A DNA stretch of 64,000 bases from Pyrenophora tritici-repentis (GCF_003171515.1 NC_089390.1:7502001-7566000), one strand, 5' to 3'; numbered from the stretch's first letter, positions 1 through 10,181 are shown. Notes: a model not told the origin generated them from the sequence alone. Numbers and translations are program-made.

Positions 1-1621
1 TGCGCGAGTTGTGCCCAGTCTCCTTGCACCTAGTGCAGCGCCTTTGAGCCCGCTGGCTGAGGCCTGATCGCGCTCCTCCTTGACGCTCTTCATGAGCAAT
101 CTGCTGGTCAGCCTCATTTTGAGCCAGTATATCCTCTCCAGCTCCCTTTGTGAGTACTCCATGCTTCTGTATACGCCTTTTAGAGCGCCGCCTACGCTCT
201 GAGGCTGCGCTATTGGCCTTCTCAAGACTAGAGATCCGATCGCGCATCAGCTCAGCAGAGAGCATCATCACCTCGGCGCCCTTCTTTAGCTGGTCAATCG
301 CCATAATAATTGAAGCTGGTGATGAGCTCTTGTGCTGGCGCACGCGCTCACGTATTAGGCTTGACTGAGCCTCAAGCTCACGCGCGTTGCTCGGCGTTTG
401 AGCTACCCAGGGAGCCTCTGGCAGAGCTGCTGGAGGAGTAGGTGTACGCAGTTGTACATCTACCTTTGATAGAACAGCCTCTGGTTGTAGAGGAACAAGG
501 CCTGCGCCGCGGAAGGCTGAGCAGATATTGGCTGGCGTGAACGCTTGATCAAATGCTGCCTTGAACGCTGGCAGAAACTCTAGCTTGGTGATGTGGTTGA
601 TGTGGTTGCGCATGAGGCTCTCCACCTCACGGCTGTACGCGCGCTTCAATGGCGAGAAGCAGCCAACATCAAGTGGCTGGAGTAGGTGAGATGAGTGAGG
701 AGGCATACAGAGCGTATGGATATTGTTCTCCTTGCAGAGCTCCTGGAACTCTAGAGATTGGTGGCTCTTATGGCCATCAATAATAAGCAGGCGACGCGCG
801 CCTACACTACGAGCCTGCGTGTGAGCGTTGAAGTGCTTTAGCCACTCAACTCCAAGCTCATTATTCGTCCAGCCATTATCGCTGACTGCGATCGCCCAGT
901 CGCGTGGGATCTCAGCTTCCTTATACCAGGCTGATAGGTGGTACTGGCCAGCGAAGATGAGGAACGGTGGGACTGACCAGCCAGCAGCGCTGATAGCAGC
1001 GATCAGCGTTACCCACTCGCGATTGCCTGGCTGAATACTCTTCGGCCTGCCTCTCCTCTCTGCTCCTGTTATAACTAGCTGCGTTGTAATCTTGCCCATC
1101 ATAAAGCCAGCTTCATCAAAGTTGTAGACGTCCTCATCGCAGATACCTAGCTCAGCCTTTGTCTCTTCTACAAGCTTAAACCACCTCTTTATTAATGTTG
1201 CATCCTCACAAAGAGCTCTCTGCCTATCGTACGCTTGGTTGAAACACGTCCGAAGACTGTCTGTACGCTTAACAAAGGTAGATGGCCAGTTGACTCCAAC
1301 CTGCTCTCCACCACGCGCAGCCAGCAGCTTATCAGCCATATCACGTACAGCTGTGTAGGTAGGCGCAAATCCACGCAGATCTAGCTGAAGTATATAGCTA
1401 ATAATCACCTCCTCTTCTCTCTGGGTAAGCTTCCTTGAGTTGGGCGGGCAATCGCGTCGGGCAGGTATACCAGCGCGTCGGCGGCGGAGCGTTGTTTCGG
1501 CTACGTTGTAGACTACTGCAGCAGTACGGGTACCTTGGATCTGGTGCGCATTAATAGATGAGATAGCAAGCTGAATATCTGCTTCATTTGATAGTAATTG
1601 AGTAGCGCTGCGTTGAGCCAT
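1..1621 (-). CDS. FotA transposase, DDE superfamily (C-terminus outside window)
   Basis: Catalyses excision and TA-targeted insertion of FotA. The ATG lies at 1621-1619 and begins [10 protein letters not shown]. The frame stays open to the window edge, and by alignment to the copy at 59160-60812 only about 10 residues plus the stop are missing of 550. It has an N-terminal helix-turn-helix region, a CENP-B-type DNA-binding region, and a DDE core with NFDEAGF (D169), IIDGHKSH (D282) and HLLQPLDV (D318), i.e. DD35D spacing. A C-terminal CCHC knuckle begins just before the edge. Function is assigned from family motifs. Confidence 0.9.
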   Translation of the reverse strand, partial: MAQRSATQLLSNEADIQLAISSINAHQIQGTRTAAVVYNVAETTLRRRRAGIPARRDCPPNSRKLTQREEEVIISYILQLDLRGFAPTYTAVRDMADKLLAARGGEQVGVNWPSTFVKRTDSLRTCFNQAYDRQRALCEDATLIKRWFKLVEETKAELGICDEDVYNFDEAGFMMGKITTQLVITGAERRGRPKSIQPGNREWVTLIAAISAAGWSVPPFLIFAGQYHLSAWYKEAEIPRDWAIAVSDNGWTNNELGVEWLKHFNAHTQARSVGARRLLIIDGHKSHQSLEFQELCKENNIHTLCMPPHSSHLLQPLDVGCFSPLKRAYSREVESLMRNHINHITKLEFLPAFKAAFDQAFTPANICSAFRGAGLVPLQPEAVLSKVDVQLRTPTPPAALPEAPWVAQTPSNARELEAQSSLIRERVRQHKSSSPASIIMAIDQLKKGAEVMMLSAELMRDRISSLEKANSAASERRRRSKRRIQKHGVLTKGAGEDILAQNEADQQIAHEERQGGARSGLSQRAQRRCTRCKETGHNSR

Positions 1622-1702
1622 TGTAGATTAAGATCAGTAAGGTGAGTAAAGTTGGTGGGGTGCGCCGCTCGCCCGTGTGCGCCGCTCGCCCATGGATCAT
1701 GT
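1..1702 (-). mobile_element. FotA copy 1, pogo/Fot-type DNA transposon, cut by window start
   Basis: Right part of a cut-and-paste element reading on the minus strand. Its outer end at 1648-1702 is the same 55-bp terminal inverted repeat (TIR) found at both ends of the complete copy at 59079-60932, and a TA target duplicate follows at 1703-1704. Every stretch I compared with the second copy was identical, and the two align base for base without a gap, so about 152 bp of this copy lie outside the window. The TIR holds two direct copies of a GGGCGAGCGGCGCAC motif. Absence of RIP marks a recent insertion. Confidence 0.93.
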
Positions 1703-1704
1703 TA

Positions 1705-2521
1705 ACCTACATTAAGACATCATAAACACTGGACTTAGTCACTTATTAATAAGATAGACGCGAGATCTTAAGGCTAGACGAGGGCATAATAAAAGCGGCA
1801 TTTAATGCGAGCAATTAAAGATACCTATTAAAGGATGTATTTATTCTGGATTCTAGCACGACGACGTATATCTGCAATAACCTCTTGAGGCTTAAAGATG
1901 TACGCCCGCGTACGATAGGAGATCACATTTAGGCTAGCAACTTAAGGGCTTAGATATAAGGATATAGAGTAGTTAAGGTAACGATAGAGGGGGCTTAGGG
2001 TAAATAAATTTTACGCCTAAGTAATATTACATAGTGCCTAGACTTCCTCTGCAACCTTTCATTATTTAGGCTACTCTAAAGACAAGGTATATAGTAAGAT
2101 AATTAAGAAGACCTAATAAGCCTACAATAATAGGAAAGTTTGACTATTACTACCTTATTAGAATACTATAGGGAATAGGTTATTAAGCTTCCCACTATAT
2201 TAACTTTAGCCTTTTATGTGCGTGTCAATTAAGCTAAATAATTACTATAAAAGGCTACTACTATACTATAGCGTAAACGACTTAGACATCCTGGACTGTC
2301 CGCGATTAAGCACCTCGTGAAGTAATCTAAGGGGGTCAGGATTAAGGGTATTACTACCGTAGATTATAACGCCTGTAGTAGGGCAAAATTAAAACGATAA
2401 ATACGCAGGACGCCTAGACTAAACGACGAAGGGCTAGGTAAAAGTGTAGCCATCGACTTCTATAAGTATAAGAAAGGTAGTTTTACTAAGCAGAAGAGCT
2501 AAATGCTAGTTACTTGCTAAC
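1705..2521 (+). pseudogene. Copia pol relic: protease end, GAG-pre-integrase, integrase start
   Basis: Translation in the plus frames gives copia-like segments interrupted mainly by TAG and TAA: a protease-like ILDSSTTTYICNN, a segment near 1920-2080 (GYRVVKVTIEGA) and a GAG-pre-integrase block near 2290-2510 (HPGLSAIKHLV, then IRRTPRLNDEGLGK). The same block recurs at about 14030-14200 in Cop1. Stops fit CAG or TGG changed to TAG. The piece is bounded by FotA at left and an LTR at right, so it is the remnant of an older copia copy. No functional product is expected. Confidence 0.7.
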
Positions 2522-2737
2522 TGTCAGATAATAGCACTGTTGAAGATGAGAGCGTACAGACGCTGGGTTAGACTAGCGCGACCCGGCAGTTGTGAGAGCC
2601 AATCGGATCACAGGAAGGCTTGGCACCCCCTAGGTGTGCCCACAACCGTAGACAGAACCACAACACAATTAGTTATCAATATTATCACTATTATTATCTA
2701 TTTCATTAGTATTCCAGATAAGAGTGAATATCTGACA
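2522..2737 (+). repeat. Cop1-type LTR (216 bp), acting as 5' LTR
   Basis: Begins TGTCAGATA and ends TATCTGACA, so its termini are 9-bp inverted repeats. Near-identical copies lie at 33273-33491 (solo), 41274-41489 (minus) and 44244-44460 (minus, solo). Here it is followed by a primer-binding-like site and a gag start, so it is read as the 5' LTR of Cop1. Confidence 0.85.
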
Positions 2738-2748
2738 ATTAAGAGTCT
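2738..2748 (+). promoter_or_regulatory. Putative Cop1 primer-binding site for a half tRNA-Lys
   Basis: The bases directly after the LTR, ATTAAGAGTCT, are the exact complement of AGACTCTTAAT, which matches my knowledge of the anticodon loop of tRNA-Lys(CUU). Some copia elements prime from a tRNA cut in the anticodon loop rather than from the CCA end. The related leader left of 41274 has ATTAAAAGTCT, one G-to-A change. The tRNA match is from memory of the family, not from this window. Confidence 0.45.
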
Positions 2749-2772
2749 TACTATCTTTACCTACCTACCAAA

Positions 2773-3069
2773 ATGACCACATTTACCACCCGCGACGCGA
2801 CCGTGACTTTACGCAACTAGTCAGACTACACTGGTTAGATTCTATAACTGCAATCGCGTTGCATAGCACACAATATTTAGGATAAGATTAACCTAAAGAC
2901 TACTACTTAGCCCCTCCGGAGGCCTACTAACCTTAGAATCCTAATCCTTGCTAACTACTAAGCAGCTTCTAGCATCGAAGAGCTAGGAAGACTTAGCAAG
3001 CTATTAAATAGCAGATAGAAAGCGTTTAAAGAAGACCTCGAATACTATCGCATGTCGATAGAGCAGTAC
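2773..3069 (+). pseudogene. Cop1 gag start (RIP relic)
   Basis: An ATG 36 bp after the LTR opens a frame starting MTTFTTRDATVTLRN that continues, apart from TAG codons, as a gag-like sequence (EELGRLSKLLNSR, KAFKEDLEYYRM). It is cut by the insertion of Gyp1 at the AAAAG target (3070-3074), and the interrupted DNA resumes at 10187. Assignment as gag rests on position after LTR and primer site. Confidence 0.6.
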
Positions 3070-3074
3070 AAAAG

Positions 3075-3241
3075 TGTTACGGATCCATAGACTCGCTCGG
3101 CCCATGGCCCCCATATCGATAAGATCCTTATCTTATCGGACTAGCGCCTTGGCGCCCACAGCATAAGTTCGGGCTCACAACGTAGATAGCTCGATAGCTT
3201 GTATCTTGTCAAATCCAATCTTTCTTGATCGATCCCTCACA
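3075..3241 (+). repeat. Gyp1 5' LTR
   Basis: 167 bp, starts TGTTACGG and ends CTCACA. Contains a perfect hairpin at 3117-3138 (9-bp stem CGATAAGAT, 4-nt loop CCTT). The 9-mer AGCTTGTAT at 3196-3204 is complementary to the sequence just after the LTR (see primer site). Confidence 0.95.
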
Positions 3242-3243
3242 TT

Positions 3244-3252
3244 ATACAAGCT
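3244..3252 (+). promoter_or_regulatory. Putative self-priming site of Gyp1
   Basis: ATACAAGCT begins 2 nt after the LTR end. It is the exact reverse complement of LTR positions 3196-3204. No TGG typical of tRNA 3'-end priming is present. In Tf1/sushi-type gypsy elements the mRNA 5' end folds back to prime reverse transcription, and this geometry fits that scheme if transcription starts near 3196. Confidence 0.5.
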
Positions 3253-3385
3253 CCCTTTCAAGACGGGCCCTGGAAGCTCGTTCGCGAATTGTATTTTCTT
3301 GTCGCTGCGAGCGACACGCCAACGACAGAAACACTTACGCGACGAGGATCGCATTGACTATACGTACCGCCGCAGAAGAGCCGCC

Positions 3386-3535
3386 GTAGTAAAGACACCT
3401 GATTGCCCAGCTGCATAGCTGTACCCACCTGCCAGAAAAGACCCGCCGCCGCAGAGTGCCGCCGCGGAAGACACTGGATTGCCCAGCTGCATAGCTGTAC
3501 CCACCTGCCAGAAAAGATCCGCCGCCGCTTCTAGC
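3386..3535 (+). repeat. Tandem duplication of about 76 bp in the Gyp1 leader
   Basis: Two adjacent copies with a 76-bp period: GATTGCCCAGCTGC occurs at 3401 and again at 3477, each followed by the same CATAGCTGTACC segment and a run of CCGCCG. The array ends directly before the gag ATG, so it is transcribed leader sequence. Its role is unknown. Confidence 0.85.
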
Positions 3536-3545
3536 GCTGCCGCCG

Positions 3546-5384
3546 ATGATGGCCCGACTAAACGAGACGAGCAAGGATGCCCACGACCAGGGTGCTCAGA
3601 ACGACACACAAACCATTCCAGCAGAGTCGCACCTTGAGTACGGCGACTTTGAGAATGACGACGACCTCACCGAAGCGGAGAAGGCGACTATTAGACAGAA
3701 GCTCGCCACCCGCAAGAGACAGGTCACTTTTGGCCGTGGAGACGGCCAAGGCAACAGCGAGGACGAGGGCAATGACGTCAACGCCGCTGAACGCCGACGA
3801 CAGTCTTGTAGACAGTCTCTTAAGAAAGCCGTTAAGCCAGCGGATAAGACTTCTATAGAACTAGGCTACGACGACGACACGGATGACATGTATCTACGTT
3901 TTTATGGCATCCACGACAACGATGAGCGCGAGATCCTCGCGGACATGAGGAACGTTGACGACTTCACCGCTTGCATCGCTGAACATGCTGAGAGTGTCTT
4001 TGGACACCTAGCAGATTTGCTTAGTCAGATAGCTGAACAAGCCGAACAGCTAGACCAAGCACATAATGAAGCCCGTGTACAACAAGAAGCAGCTGACGCC
4101 CGCGTGGAGCGCGCCCAGACGCAAGCTCGCGCTGCCGCCGCAGACGAGCTTGCCCAAGTCACCCAGAAATGCAACCGCATGATCACTACTAAGAACAGCT
4201 ACGCTTCACGGCTAGCAGTGCTCGAAGACGAGCTTGCAGCCTCGCGCGAGTCAAACGTGAAGCTCTACTCCCAGATTAGCGACCTCTACAACGAGAGGAG
4301 TGTCCTGCAACAGCACGCGGGCGTCCCGACGAATGGAAATTTATATGACACGCGCCCAGCTCAGTTCCAGTCGTCCCCTCCTCCAATGACTGCGAACCCG
4401 TTCATTGGCACTGGCACTCACGACTTGATGCTGCCTCCCCCTATGGCACATCATCAGAAAAACCGACCCCTAGCTCGGTCTGCTGTATCGGACAACCTCA
4501 CTGCAACGGGTGCAAAGCTGAAGGATATTGACATCTTTCGCGGAGACAGCACCGACAAAGAGGACTACAAGTATTGGCGCCGCAGCGCCAGGAACTTCTT
4601 AAACAAAACTACTATCCACACAACTGTTCAAGATCAGCTCGACTACCTGATTGACCACTTGCGAGGACCAGCCGCTGCACAGGTGGAATATAGAGCAGCA
4701 CCCGGAGCTCGTAACGCCTACGTGACAGCGGAAGAAGTCCTCACGGAACTTGATCGCATCTTTGACACGGTCGACAAGGTCACCGAAGCCAGCGCAGCGC
4801 TACACGACAGTGGCTCTGGAGGATTAAAGCAACGCGACAATGAATCGTTTAACACCTGGGTAGCCCGCTTTACCTCTACAGTCGCACCATTGAACCTGGG
4901 CGACAACGAAATGATCCAGCACGCGATCCGACTCATGAAGTTTGGTCGTAACGCAGGTTTACAATTCCGCCATGGTGATACTTGGGAAGCGTTTGCCCAG
5001 AATTGCCGCACTCAGCAACAGCTCTCACGTCTCACCCAGAGCAGCGGAAATAATGGTACCCGAACCGGCCGCAACACGTCTAACGCTGGTGGTGGAGGTA
5101 ATGGCAACGGCAACAGCAATAGCAGCGGCTCCACAACGCGTAACAACTACGGTCGCACGCGCGCGCAACTCAACGCGTTGAGTAAGCAAGGCGAGTGCTT
5201 TAAATGCGGAGGCACGGCAAATGTCAGCGGCAAGAAACATCGTCCGACCGACGCAGACGTCCCAGCAGCCTGCAAGTCTGGCTCTATCGTGCCAGCTAGC
5301 CGCGTCCCTGCCCTCAAAGCTACATTCACCAACGCCGCCCTCCAGGCCACAGTCGTCGATGCCACCGACGAGTCGGAAAACTAG
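3546..5384 (+). CDS. gag: Gyp1 Gag
   Basis: 612-residue capsid/nucleocapsid protein. Residues 1-150 are acidic and charged, about 155-250 form an Ala/Gln/Glu-rich stretch likely to be a coiled coil, and about 325-470 resemble the retrotransposon Gag fold (DIDIFRGD, then YWRRSARNFL). A Gly/Asn-rich linker (GGGGNGNGNSN) leads to a cysteine motif from residue 551, CFKCGG with a histidine and a third cysteine further on. That knuckle is stretched compared with the canonical CX2CX4HX4C. Starts at tandem ATGs directly after the leader repeat. It overlaps pol, which lies in the +1 frame. Confidence 0.92.
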   Translation: MMARLNETSKDAHDQGAQNDTQTIPAESHLEYGDFENDDDLTEAEKATIRQKLATRKRQVTFGRGDGQGNSEDEGNDVNAAERRRQSCRQSLKKAVKPADKTSIELGYDDDTDDMYLRFYGIHDNDEREILADMRNVDDFTACIAEHAESVFGHLADLLSQIAEQAEQLDQAHNEARVQQEAADARVERAQTQARAAAADELAQVTQKCNRMITTKNSYASRLAVLEDELAASRESNVKLYSQISDLYNERSVLQQHAGVPTNGNLYDTRPAQFQSSPPPMTANPFIGTGTHDLMLPPPMAHHQKNRPLARSAVSDNLTATGAKLKDIDIFRGDSTDKEDYKYWRRSARNFLNKTTIHTTVQDQLDYLIDHLRGPAAAQVEYRAAPGARNAYVTAEEVLTELDRIFDTVDKVTEASAALHDSGSGGLKQRDNESFNTWVARFTSTVAPLNLGDNEMIQHAIRLMKFGRNAGLQFRHGDTWEAFAQNCRTQQQLSRLTQSSGNNGTRTGRNTSNAGGGGNGNGNSNSSGSTTRNNYGRTRAQLNALSKQGECFKCGGTANVSGKKHRPTDADVPAACKSGSIVPASRVPALKATFTNAALQATVVDATDESEN

Positions 5385-8300
5385 CCGTCCCCGGCGAAAG
5401 ACGCCCCGGGGACCGCACCAAAATGGTCCACAGATACAGTTACAGTCACAGTCAAAGCCACAACTACCAGTCCAACCCTTGTTAGCGATACCCCCTATTG
5501 TTTCACCGACCCTTGATACCCAAACTACCCCGCTCACCGGAGCTACACCTAGCACTTTACGCGTTTGTTTACAAGAATTGGAGGACTGGACGCCTCCCCA
5601 GGCTATAGAGGACAGACACGTTGTCTTGAGCGCGAACACTATGGTCAAAGGCAAGCAGCTTGTCCAAGGCCAGCAGTTCGTTTTCAAGTGCAAGGTCGCC
5701 ACTTCGAATAGCTATATTGATACGGAAGCTTTGACTGACTCTGGTGCTACTGGAAACTGTATCTCCACACTATTTGCGCAACGACATAACCTGCCGACGT
5801 TTCGGCTTAAACAACCTTTGCAACTACGACTTGGCGACGGCAATTTCGCCATGGCGCCTATCACACACGGCGTCCTAGCCCCCATCTCCCACGCTGAACA
5901 CGTTAGCGAGGAACTCTTCTACAGTGTACCTATGACGACTTACGACTTTATTTTCGGCACTTCATGGCTAGAAGAGCATAATCCACACATCGACTGGAGG
6001 GAAAAAACTATGCGTTTCAACAGCGAGCATTGCTACGCCAACTGCCTACACAAAGGCGAGCAAGTCACTGTTCGCAGCAGTCGACACCGACGGGCCGCAG
6101 CAAAAGCCAAAGAACGGAACCCGACCTACGCGAACATGGACATACACCATGTGTCAGGTGAGGCCGCTGCCGCACTGGCATCACGACCAGAGAACGGTAC
6201 TATCTGGCTGTACCCACATGATTTTGAACAACTCGACAAAGATGACAGCGATGACGCCGACGAGAGAGCCCAGGCTAGCCGCGTCTTCGCCTCACTATTT
6301 GCCATGGACATGAACGCCCTATCTCAGGAAGACATTGATAAGTTCCACCAGAAGCTGAACTCGCCCGCTAAAACTCGCGACGAGGTCCTAGACAAGTTGC
6401 CCGAATGGCTCCACGATCTCGCCCACCGATTTAATCCTGATCCCGCCACGACAGACTTGCCCGCTCGACGAGGCGCGGTCGACCACAGCATTGACATTAT
6501 CCCCGGATCAAAACACCCAAACGCTAAGATGTACGGCATAAGTAAGGACGAAGGCCTTGCCGTTAAAGCTTATGTTGAGGACATGAGAGGACGCGGTGAG
6601 ATCCGTGAAAGCAAGTCAGACTTCGCTTCGCCTGTGCTCGTCGTCCGCAAATCTGGAGGTGGACTCCGCATTTGCGTGGACTATAGAGCGCTCAATGCCG
6701 TCACTATCAAGAACAGGAACGCTCCTCCGATGATTAAAGAAACGCTCGCGCGGCTAGCTAACGTCGCCTACTTCACCGTGGTCGACGTCATCGCCGCCTT
6801 TAACAAAATCCGCATCAAGGAAGGCGACGAACATAAGACTGCCTTCCTAACACGGTATGGCCTATTCGAATACTTAGTGATGCCTTTCGGACTCTGCAAC
6901 GCACCAGGTACCTTTCAGGCCTACATTAACGAGGTTTTACGCGATTACCTTGACGAGTTCTGCTCTGCATACCTCGACGACGTCCTAATCTACAGCGCGT
7001 CTTTGGCAGAGCATAAGGTTCATGTCCGCAAGGTTATCGAGAGTCTAGGTGAGGCCGGACTTCATCTAGACATTGACAAGTCCGAGTTTGCCGTCCAAGA
7101 GGTGAGATACCTGGGCCTCATTCTTACAACTGAAGGCATCAAAATGGACCCCGCCAAGGTTAAGTCAGTGCTCGACTGGGGCACCCCAACAACATTGAAA
7201 GAGTTGCAAGCATTCCTAGGTTTCGCAAATTTCTACCGAAGGTTTATTGTTGCCTTCTCTTATATCGCGCGGCCGCTCACGGATCTTACCCGCGGGACAA
7301 ACGGCGACGTCAAGCTGAACTTTCCTATCGCCCAAGGATCTGCTGCCCACGACGCATTCGAAAAGCTTAAGAAAGCATTTACCATCGCCCCGGTCCTCGC
7401 GCACTTCAACCCCGCGCTTGAGACCTGGGTCGAAACAGACTCCTCCGACACCGTCACAGCAGCCGTGCTGTCCCAAGTCCAGACTGACGGAGTGCTAAAA
7501 CCAGTCGCTTTTATCTCCACAAAGATGTCACCAGCTGAGTGCAACTATGCCATCTACGACAAGGAGCTTATGGCCATCGTCCGCGCCTTTGAGGAATGGA
7601 GACCAGAGCTGGCCGGCACCTCGGACCCGGTGAAGGTCATCTCAGACCATGCCACCTTACAGACCTTTATGGTCAACAAAGCACTCAACAGGCGTCAAGC
7701 AAGATGGGCTGAGTTTCTGAGCGAATTCAACTTTAAGATCACTTACCGACCAGGCAGACTAGGCAGCAAACCCGACGCCTTGACGAGACGCCCCGGCGAC
7801 ACACCCACGAACCCAAACGATCCACGGATCATACATCAGACCCAGACGATCCTCGGCCCCGACCGCGTCGACGACGTCATCAAACGAGACACGCACACAC
7901 ACAACGACGCCCGACAAGCAATTCAACTCGCGGCGCTGTTATTCGAATACGCGGAGGAGGTACAAACGCTAGCAGGCATGCTATATCTAATGAGCGAGGA
8001 GGCGTATGGCGTCGATGATTTGGTGGATGACGACTCAACCCCAGACGTAGCCTTGGACAGCCAGCCTAAGGGGGAGACAATTGAGATCCCTCACGCTGCT
8101 GCGCCAGCTTCCCTGGCACGGGTGCCGGGGGAGAACGCGCCTGACGATGGACTTATGACAGCGATCGTAAATGCCTACCGCGTCGATCCCACACTACAAG
8201 AAATAATACGAGCAAAGGCAGACGGCGCCCGTCACCTTCCCCACACTGTCGCCATACAAATGAAGCTGAAGCTAGAGCTACAGGACTGCGAAATCCGCAA

Positions 8301-9735
8301 CAGTCTGGTTTACTTCCGCGGCAGACTCTTCATCCCCTACGACGACGATCTTCGCAAAGACATCGTCCGTCGGTTCCACGACACCGCCACGGCGGGCCAC
8401 GGCGGCAAGCGCTCTACCTACTACCTAGTTAGCCAACAGTACTACTGGCCGCTCATGACAGACACAGTCGCTCAGTATACCCGGAGTTGTGTAGTTTGCC
8501 GACGCGCAAAGCCATACAGAGACCGCAAGCAGGGACTGCTGCACCCGCTCCCCGTACCGAAACGATTCTGGACTGACATTTCAGTCGACTTCATCACACC
8601 CCTGCCAGACTGTACTAGATTCGGATGCACCTACTCTCATGTCATGGTCGTGATTGACCGGCTAAGCAAGTCGCAACGGTTTATCGCCCTAGACAGCCTT
8701 GAAGTTGATGCTGTTGTCCGAGCATTTGTCGATTACGTCTGGAGAGAGGAAGGTTTCCCTACTACAATTGTGTCTGACCGAGGGTCACAGTTCGTCTCTC
8801 ATTTCTGGAAGGAGCTGTGTCATCGACTGGGTGTTACACCAAAGCTCTCTACAGCTTACCACCCAGAAACAGACGGCCAGACTGAAGTCGCCAACGCCGG
8901 ACTAAAGTGTTACCTGCGTGCTTACACGAACTATATGCAAAACGACTGGGTAGACTGGCTGCCACTAGCCCAGCTCGCCATCAATAACAGAGAAAACGTG
9001 TCCTCTGGCGTCGCACCCGCGCTTGCCACCAAGGGCTACCTACCTCGCATGGGATCGGAACTAGTCACCGAAGACTCGCCCATTACCGACGCCCGTTCAC
9101 GCGCAGAACAGTTGCTCCGCGAAGACGCCCGAGGCACGGTGAAAAGGATGACCGACGTTATCCGTTTCATGCAAGAAAATCTTCGCTGGTCCCAAAACAA
9201 GATGGAACACTACGCCAACCAGCACAGACAGCCCGCTCCAGACTACCGCGTCGGTGACAAAGTCTATATTGATGCCCGCAATATCCCTACGATGCGCCCG
9301 AGCCGCGGTCTCAGCGCAAAGAACCTTGGCCCATACAAAGTGCGAGCTTTGCCCAACCGATATGCAGTCGAGCTCGCACTACCAGACTGCTACAAACAAG
9401 TCCATCCAGTGTTCCACCCATGGTTACTACACCTGGACGCCGATCAAACAGCTCGCCCAAGTGAGGGCGTCATCGCTGAGAAACACCCTGACGGAGAGCA
9501 CGACTACTACGTAGACATGGTCGTCGACTGTCGCATAGATAAACGACGCAAGGACACCCTCACAAACAAGAAAGGCATGCTCCAGTATAAGGTTAAGTAC
9601 ACCAACTCCCCAGACTGGAATGCCTCGCCCGCATGGCAAGACTATACAGACCTGTGGGGCGCAGAGGAAGCGGTTGAAGACTTTCACCGTCTCTATCCCG
9701 ACAAGCCCCACCTCACGAACTGTATCGAGACCTAG
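5221..9735 (+). CDS. pol: Gyp1 Pol: protease, RT, RNase H, integrase, chromodomain-like tail
   Basis: 1504 residues from the first ATG. The frame itself opens at 5182 after a TGA and is +1 relative to gag, so a +1 shift (or -2) or internal initiation is needed within 5182-5384. Protease: LTDSGATGN, D173. RT about 445-625 with YLDD 584-587. RNase H about 735-860 (ETDSSD, later SKPDALTRR). Integrase zinc domain about 1050-1100 with paired cysteines CVVC, core D1123, D1186 and E1222 (35 residues between the last two). C-terminal 1425-1495 is chromodomain-like (YKVKYTNSPDW), expected to steer integration to chromatin marks. All key residues present, so probably active. Confidence 0.96.
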   Translation: MSAARNIVRPTQTSQQPASLALSCQLAASLPSKLHSPTPPSRPQSSMPPTSRKTSRPRRKTPRGPHQNGPQIQLQSQSKPQLPVQPLLAIPPIVSPTLDTQTTPLTGATPSTLRVCLQELEDWTPPQAIEDRHVVLSANTMVKGKQLVQGQQFVFKCKVATSNSYIDTEALTDSGATGNCISTLFAQRHNLPTFRLKQPLQLRLGDGNFAMAPITHGVLAPISHAEHVSEELFYSVPMTTYDFIFGTSWLEEHNPHIDWREKTMRFNSEHCYANCLHKGEQVTVRSSRHRRAAAKAKERNPTYANMDIHHVSGEAAAALASRPENGTIWLYPHDFEQLDKDDSDDADERAQASRVFASLFAMDMNALSQEDIDKFHQKLNSPAKTRDEVLDKLPEWLHDLAHRFNPDPATTDLPARRGAVDHSIDIIPGSKHPNAKMYGISKDEGLAVKAYVEDMRGRGEIRESKSDFASPVLVVRKSGGGLRICVDYRALNAVTIKNRNAPPMIKETLARLANVAYFTVVDVIAAFNKIRIKEGDEHKTAFLTRYGLFEYLVMPFGLCNAPGTFQAYINEVLRDYLDEFCSAYLDDVLIYSASLAEHKVHVRKVIESLGEAGLHLDIDKSEFAVQEVRYLGLILTTEGIKMDPAKVKSVLDWGTPTTLKELQAFLGFANFYRRFIVAFSYIARPLTDLTRGTNGDVKLNFPIAQGSAAHDAFEKLKKAFTIAPVLAHFNPALETWVETDSSDTVTAAVLSQVQTDGVLKPVAFISTKMSPAECNYAIYDKELMAIVRAFEEWRPELAGTSDPVKVISDHATLQTFMVNKALNRRQARWAEFLSEFNFKITYRPGRLGSKPDALTRRPGDTPTNPNDPRIIHQTQTILGPDRVDDVIKRDTHTHNDARQAIQLAALLFEYAEEVQTLAGMLYLMSEEAYGVDDLVDDDSTPDVALDSQPKGETIEIPHAAAPASLARVPGENAPDDGLMTAIVNAYRVDPTLQEIIRAKADGARHLPHTVAIQMKLKLELQDCEIRNSLVYFRGRLFIPYDDDLRKDIVRRFHDTATAGHGGKRSTYYLVSQQYYWPLMTDTVAQYTRSCVVCRRAKPYRDRKQGLLHPLPVPKRFWTDISVDFITPLPDCTRFGCTYSHVMVVIDRLSKSQRFIALDSLEVDAVVRAFVDYVWREEGFPTTIVSDRGSQFVSHFWKELCHRLGVTPKLSTAYHPETDGQTEVANAGLKCYLRAYTNYMQNDWVDWLPLAQLAINNRENVSSGVAPALATKGYLPRMGSELVTEDSPITDARSRAEQLLREDARGTVKRMTDVIRFMQENLRWSQNKMEHYANQHRQPAPDYRVGDKVYIDARNIPTMRPSRGLSAKNLGPYKVRALPNRYAVELALPDCYKQVHPVFHPWLLHLDADQTARPSEGVIAEKHPDGEHDYYVDMVVDCRIDKRRKDTLTNKKGMLQYKVKYTNSPDWNASPAWQDYTDLWGAEEAVEDFHRLYPDKPHLTNCIET

Positions 9736-10000
9736 CGTTGTATCTCAACCTAGTCGCCGCATATTCACTTGGTCGCGATGATGTTGAAGTTGTTAGCGTA
9801 CTAGACAGTTGTGAGCTTGCCCTATCACCTTCGCATTCACTGATGGCACAGCTTGGACCTGGGAAGGTGGCACAACTCAGGACGTCTGTCTCCAAGCAGA
9901 AGCAAGGACCCGAAGGATGAGACACAACATAACTGCTCGGCATCAAGCACAGCGTCATAAAATAAAAGACATTCACGGCTTGCAGGTGCAACCGTCTTCT

Positions 10001-10011
10001 GAAAGGGGGGG
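10001..10011 (+). promoter_or_regulatory. Gyp1 polypurine tract
   Basis: GAAAGGGGGGG, separated from the 3' LTR by TAA. Such tracts prime plus-strand DNA synthesis. The 279-bp stretch 9736-10014 between pol and the 3' LTR holds no other feature I recognise. Confidence 0.75.
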
Positions 10012-10014
10012 TAA

Positions 10015-10181
10015 TGTTACGGATCCATAGACTCGCTCGGCCCATGGCCCCCATATCGATAAGATCCTTATCTTATCGGACTAGCGCCTTGGCGCCCACA
10101 GCATAAGTTCGGGCTCACAACGTAGATAGCTCGATAGCTTGTATCTTGTCAAATCCAATCTTTCTTGATCGATCCCTCACA
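10015..10181 (+). repeat. Gyp1 3' LTR
   Basis: 167 bp, identical to the 5' LTR by eye over its full length, followed by the target duplicate AAAAG at 10182-10186. Confidence 0.95.

Larger units (their letters stand above)
3075..10181 (+). mobile_element. Gyp1, complete Ty3/gypsy LTR retrotransposon (7107 bp)
   Basis: Complete element: 167-bp LTRs at 3075-3241 and 10015-10181 that I find identical base for base, flanked by the 5-bp target duplication AAAAG (3070-3074 and 10182-10186). Gag and pol are open, and a purine run at 10001-10011 precedes the 3' LTR. Domain order protease, RT, RNase H, integrase, chromodomain-like tail is that of gypsy chromoviruses. Identical LTRs and lack of RIP indicate a very recent insertion, here into the Cop1 relic. 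Confidence 0.97.

Noticed and set aside
5025..5702. 225-codon antisense frame in Gyp1 as a counterpart of the Gyp2 antisense ORF
   Set aside because: It overlaps the coding gag-pol junction completely, its cysteines have no regular spacing, and it is not at the 3' LTR.
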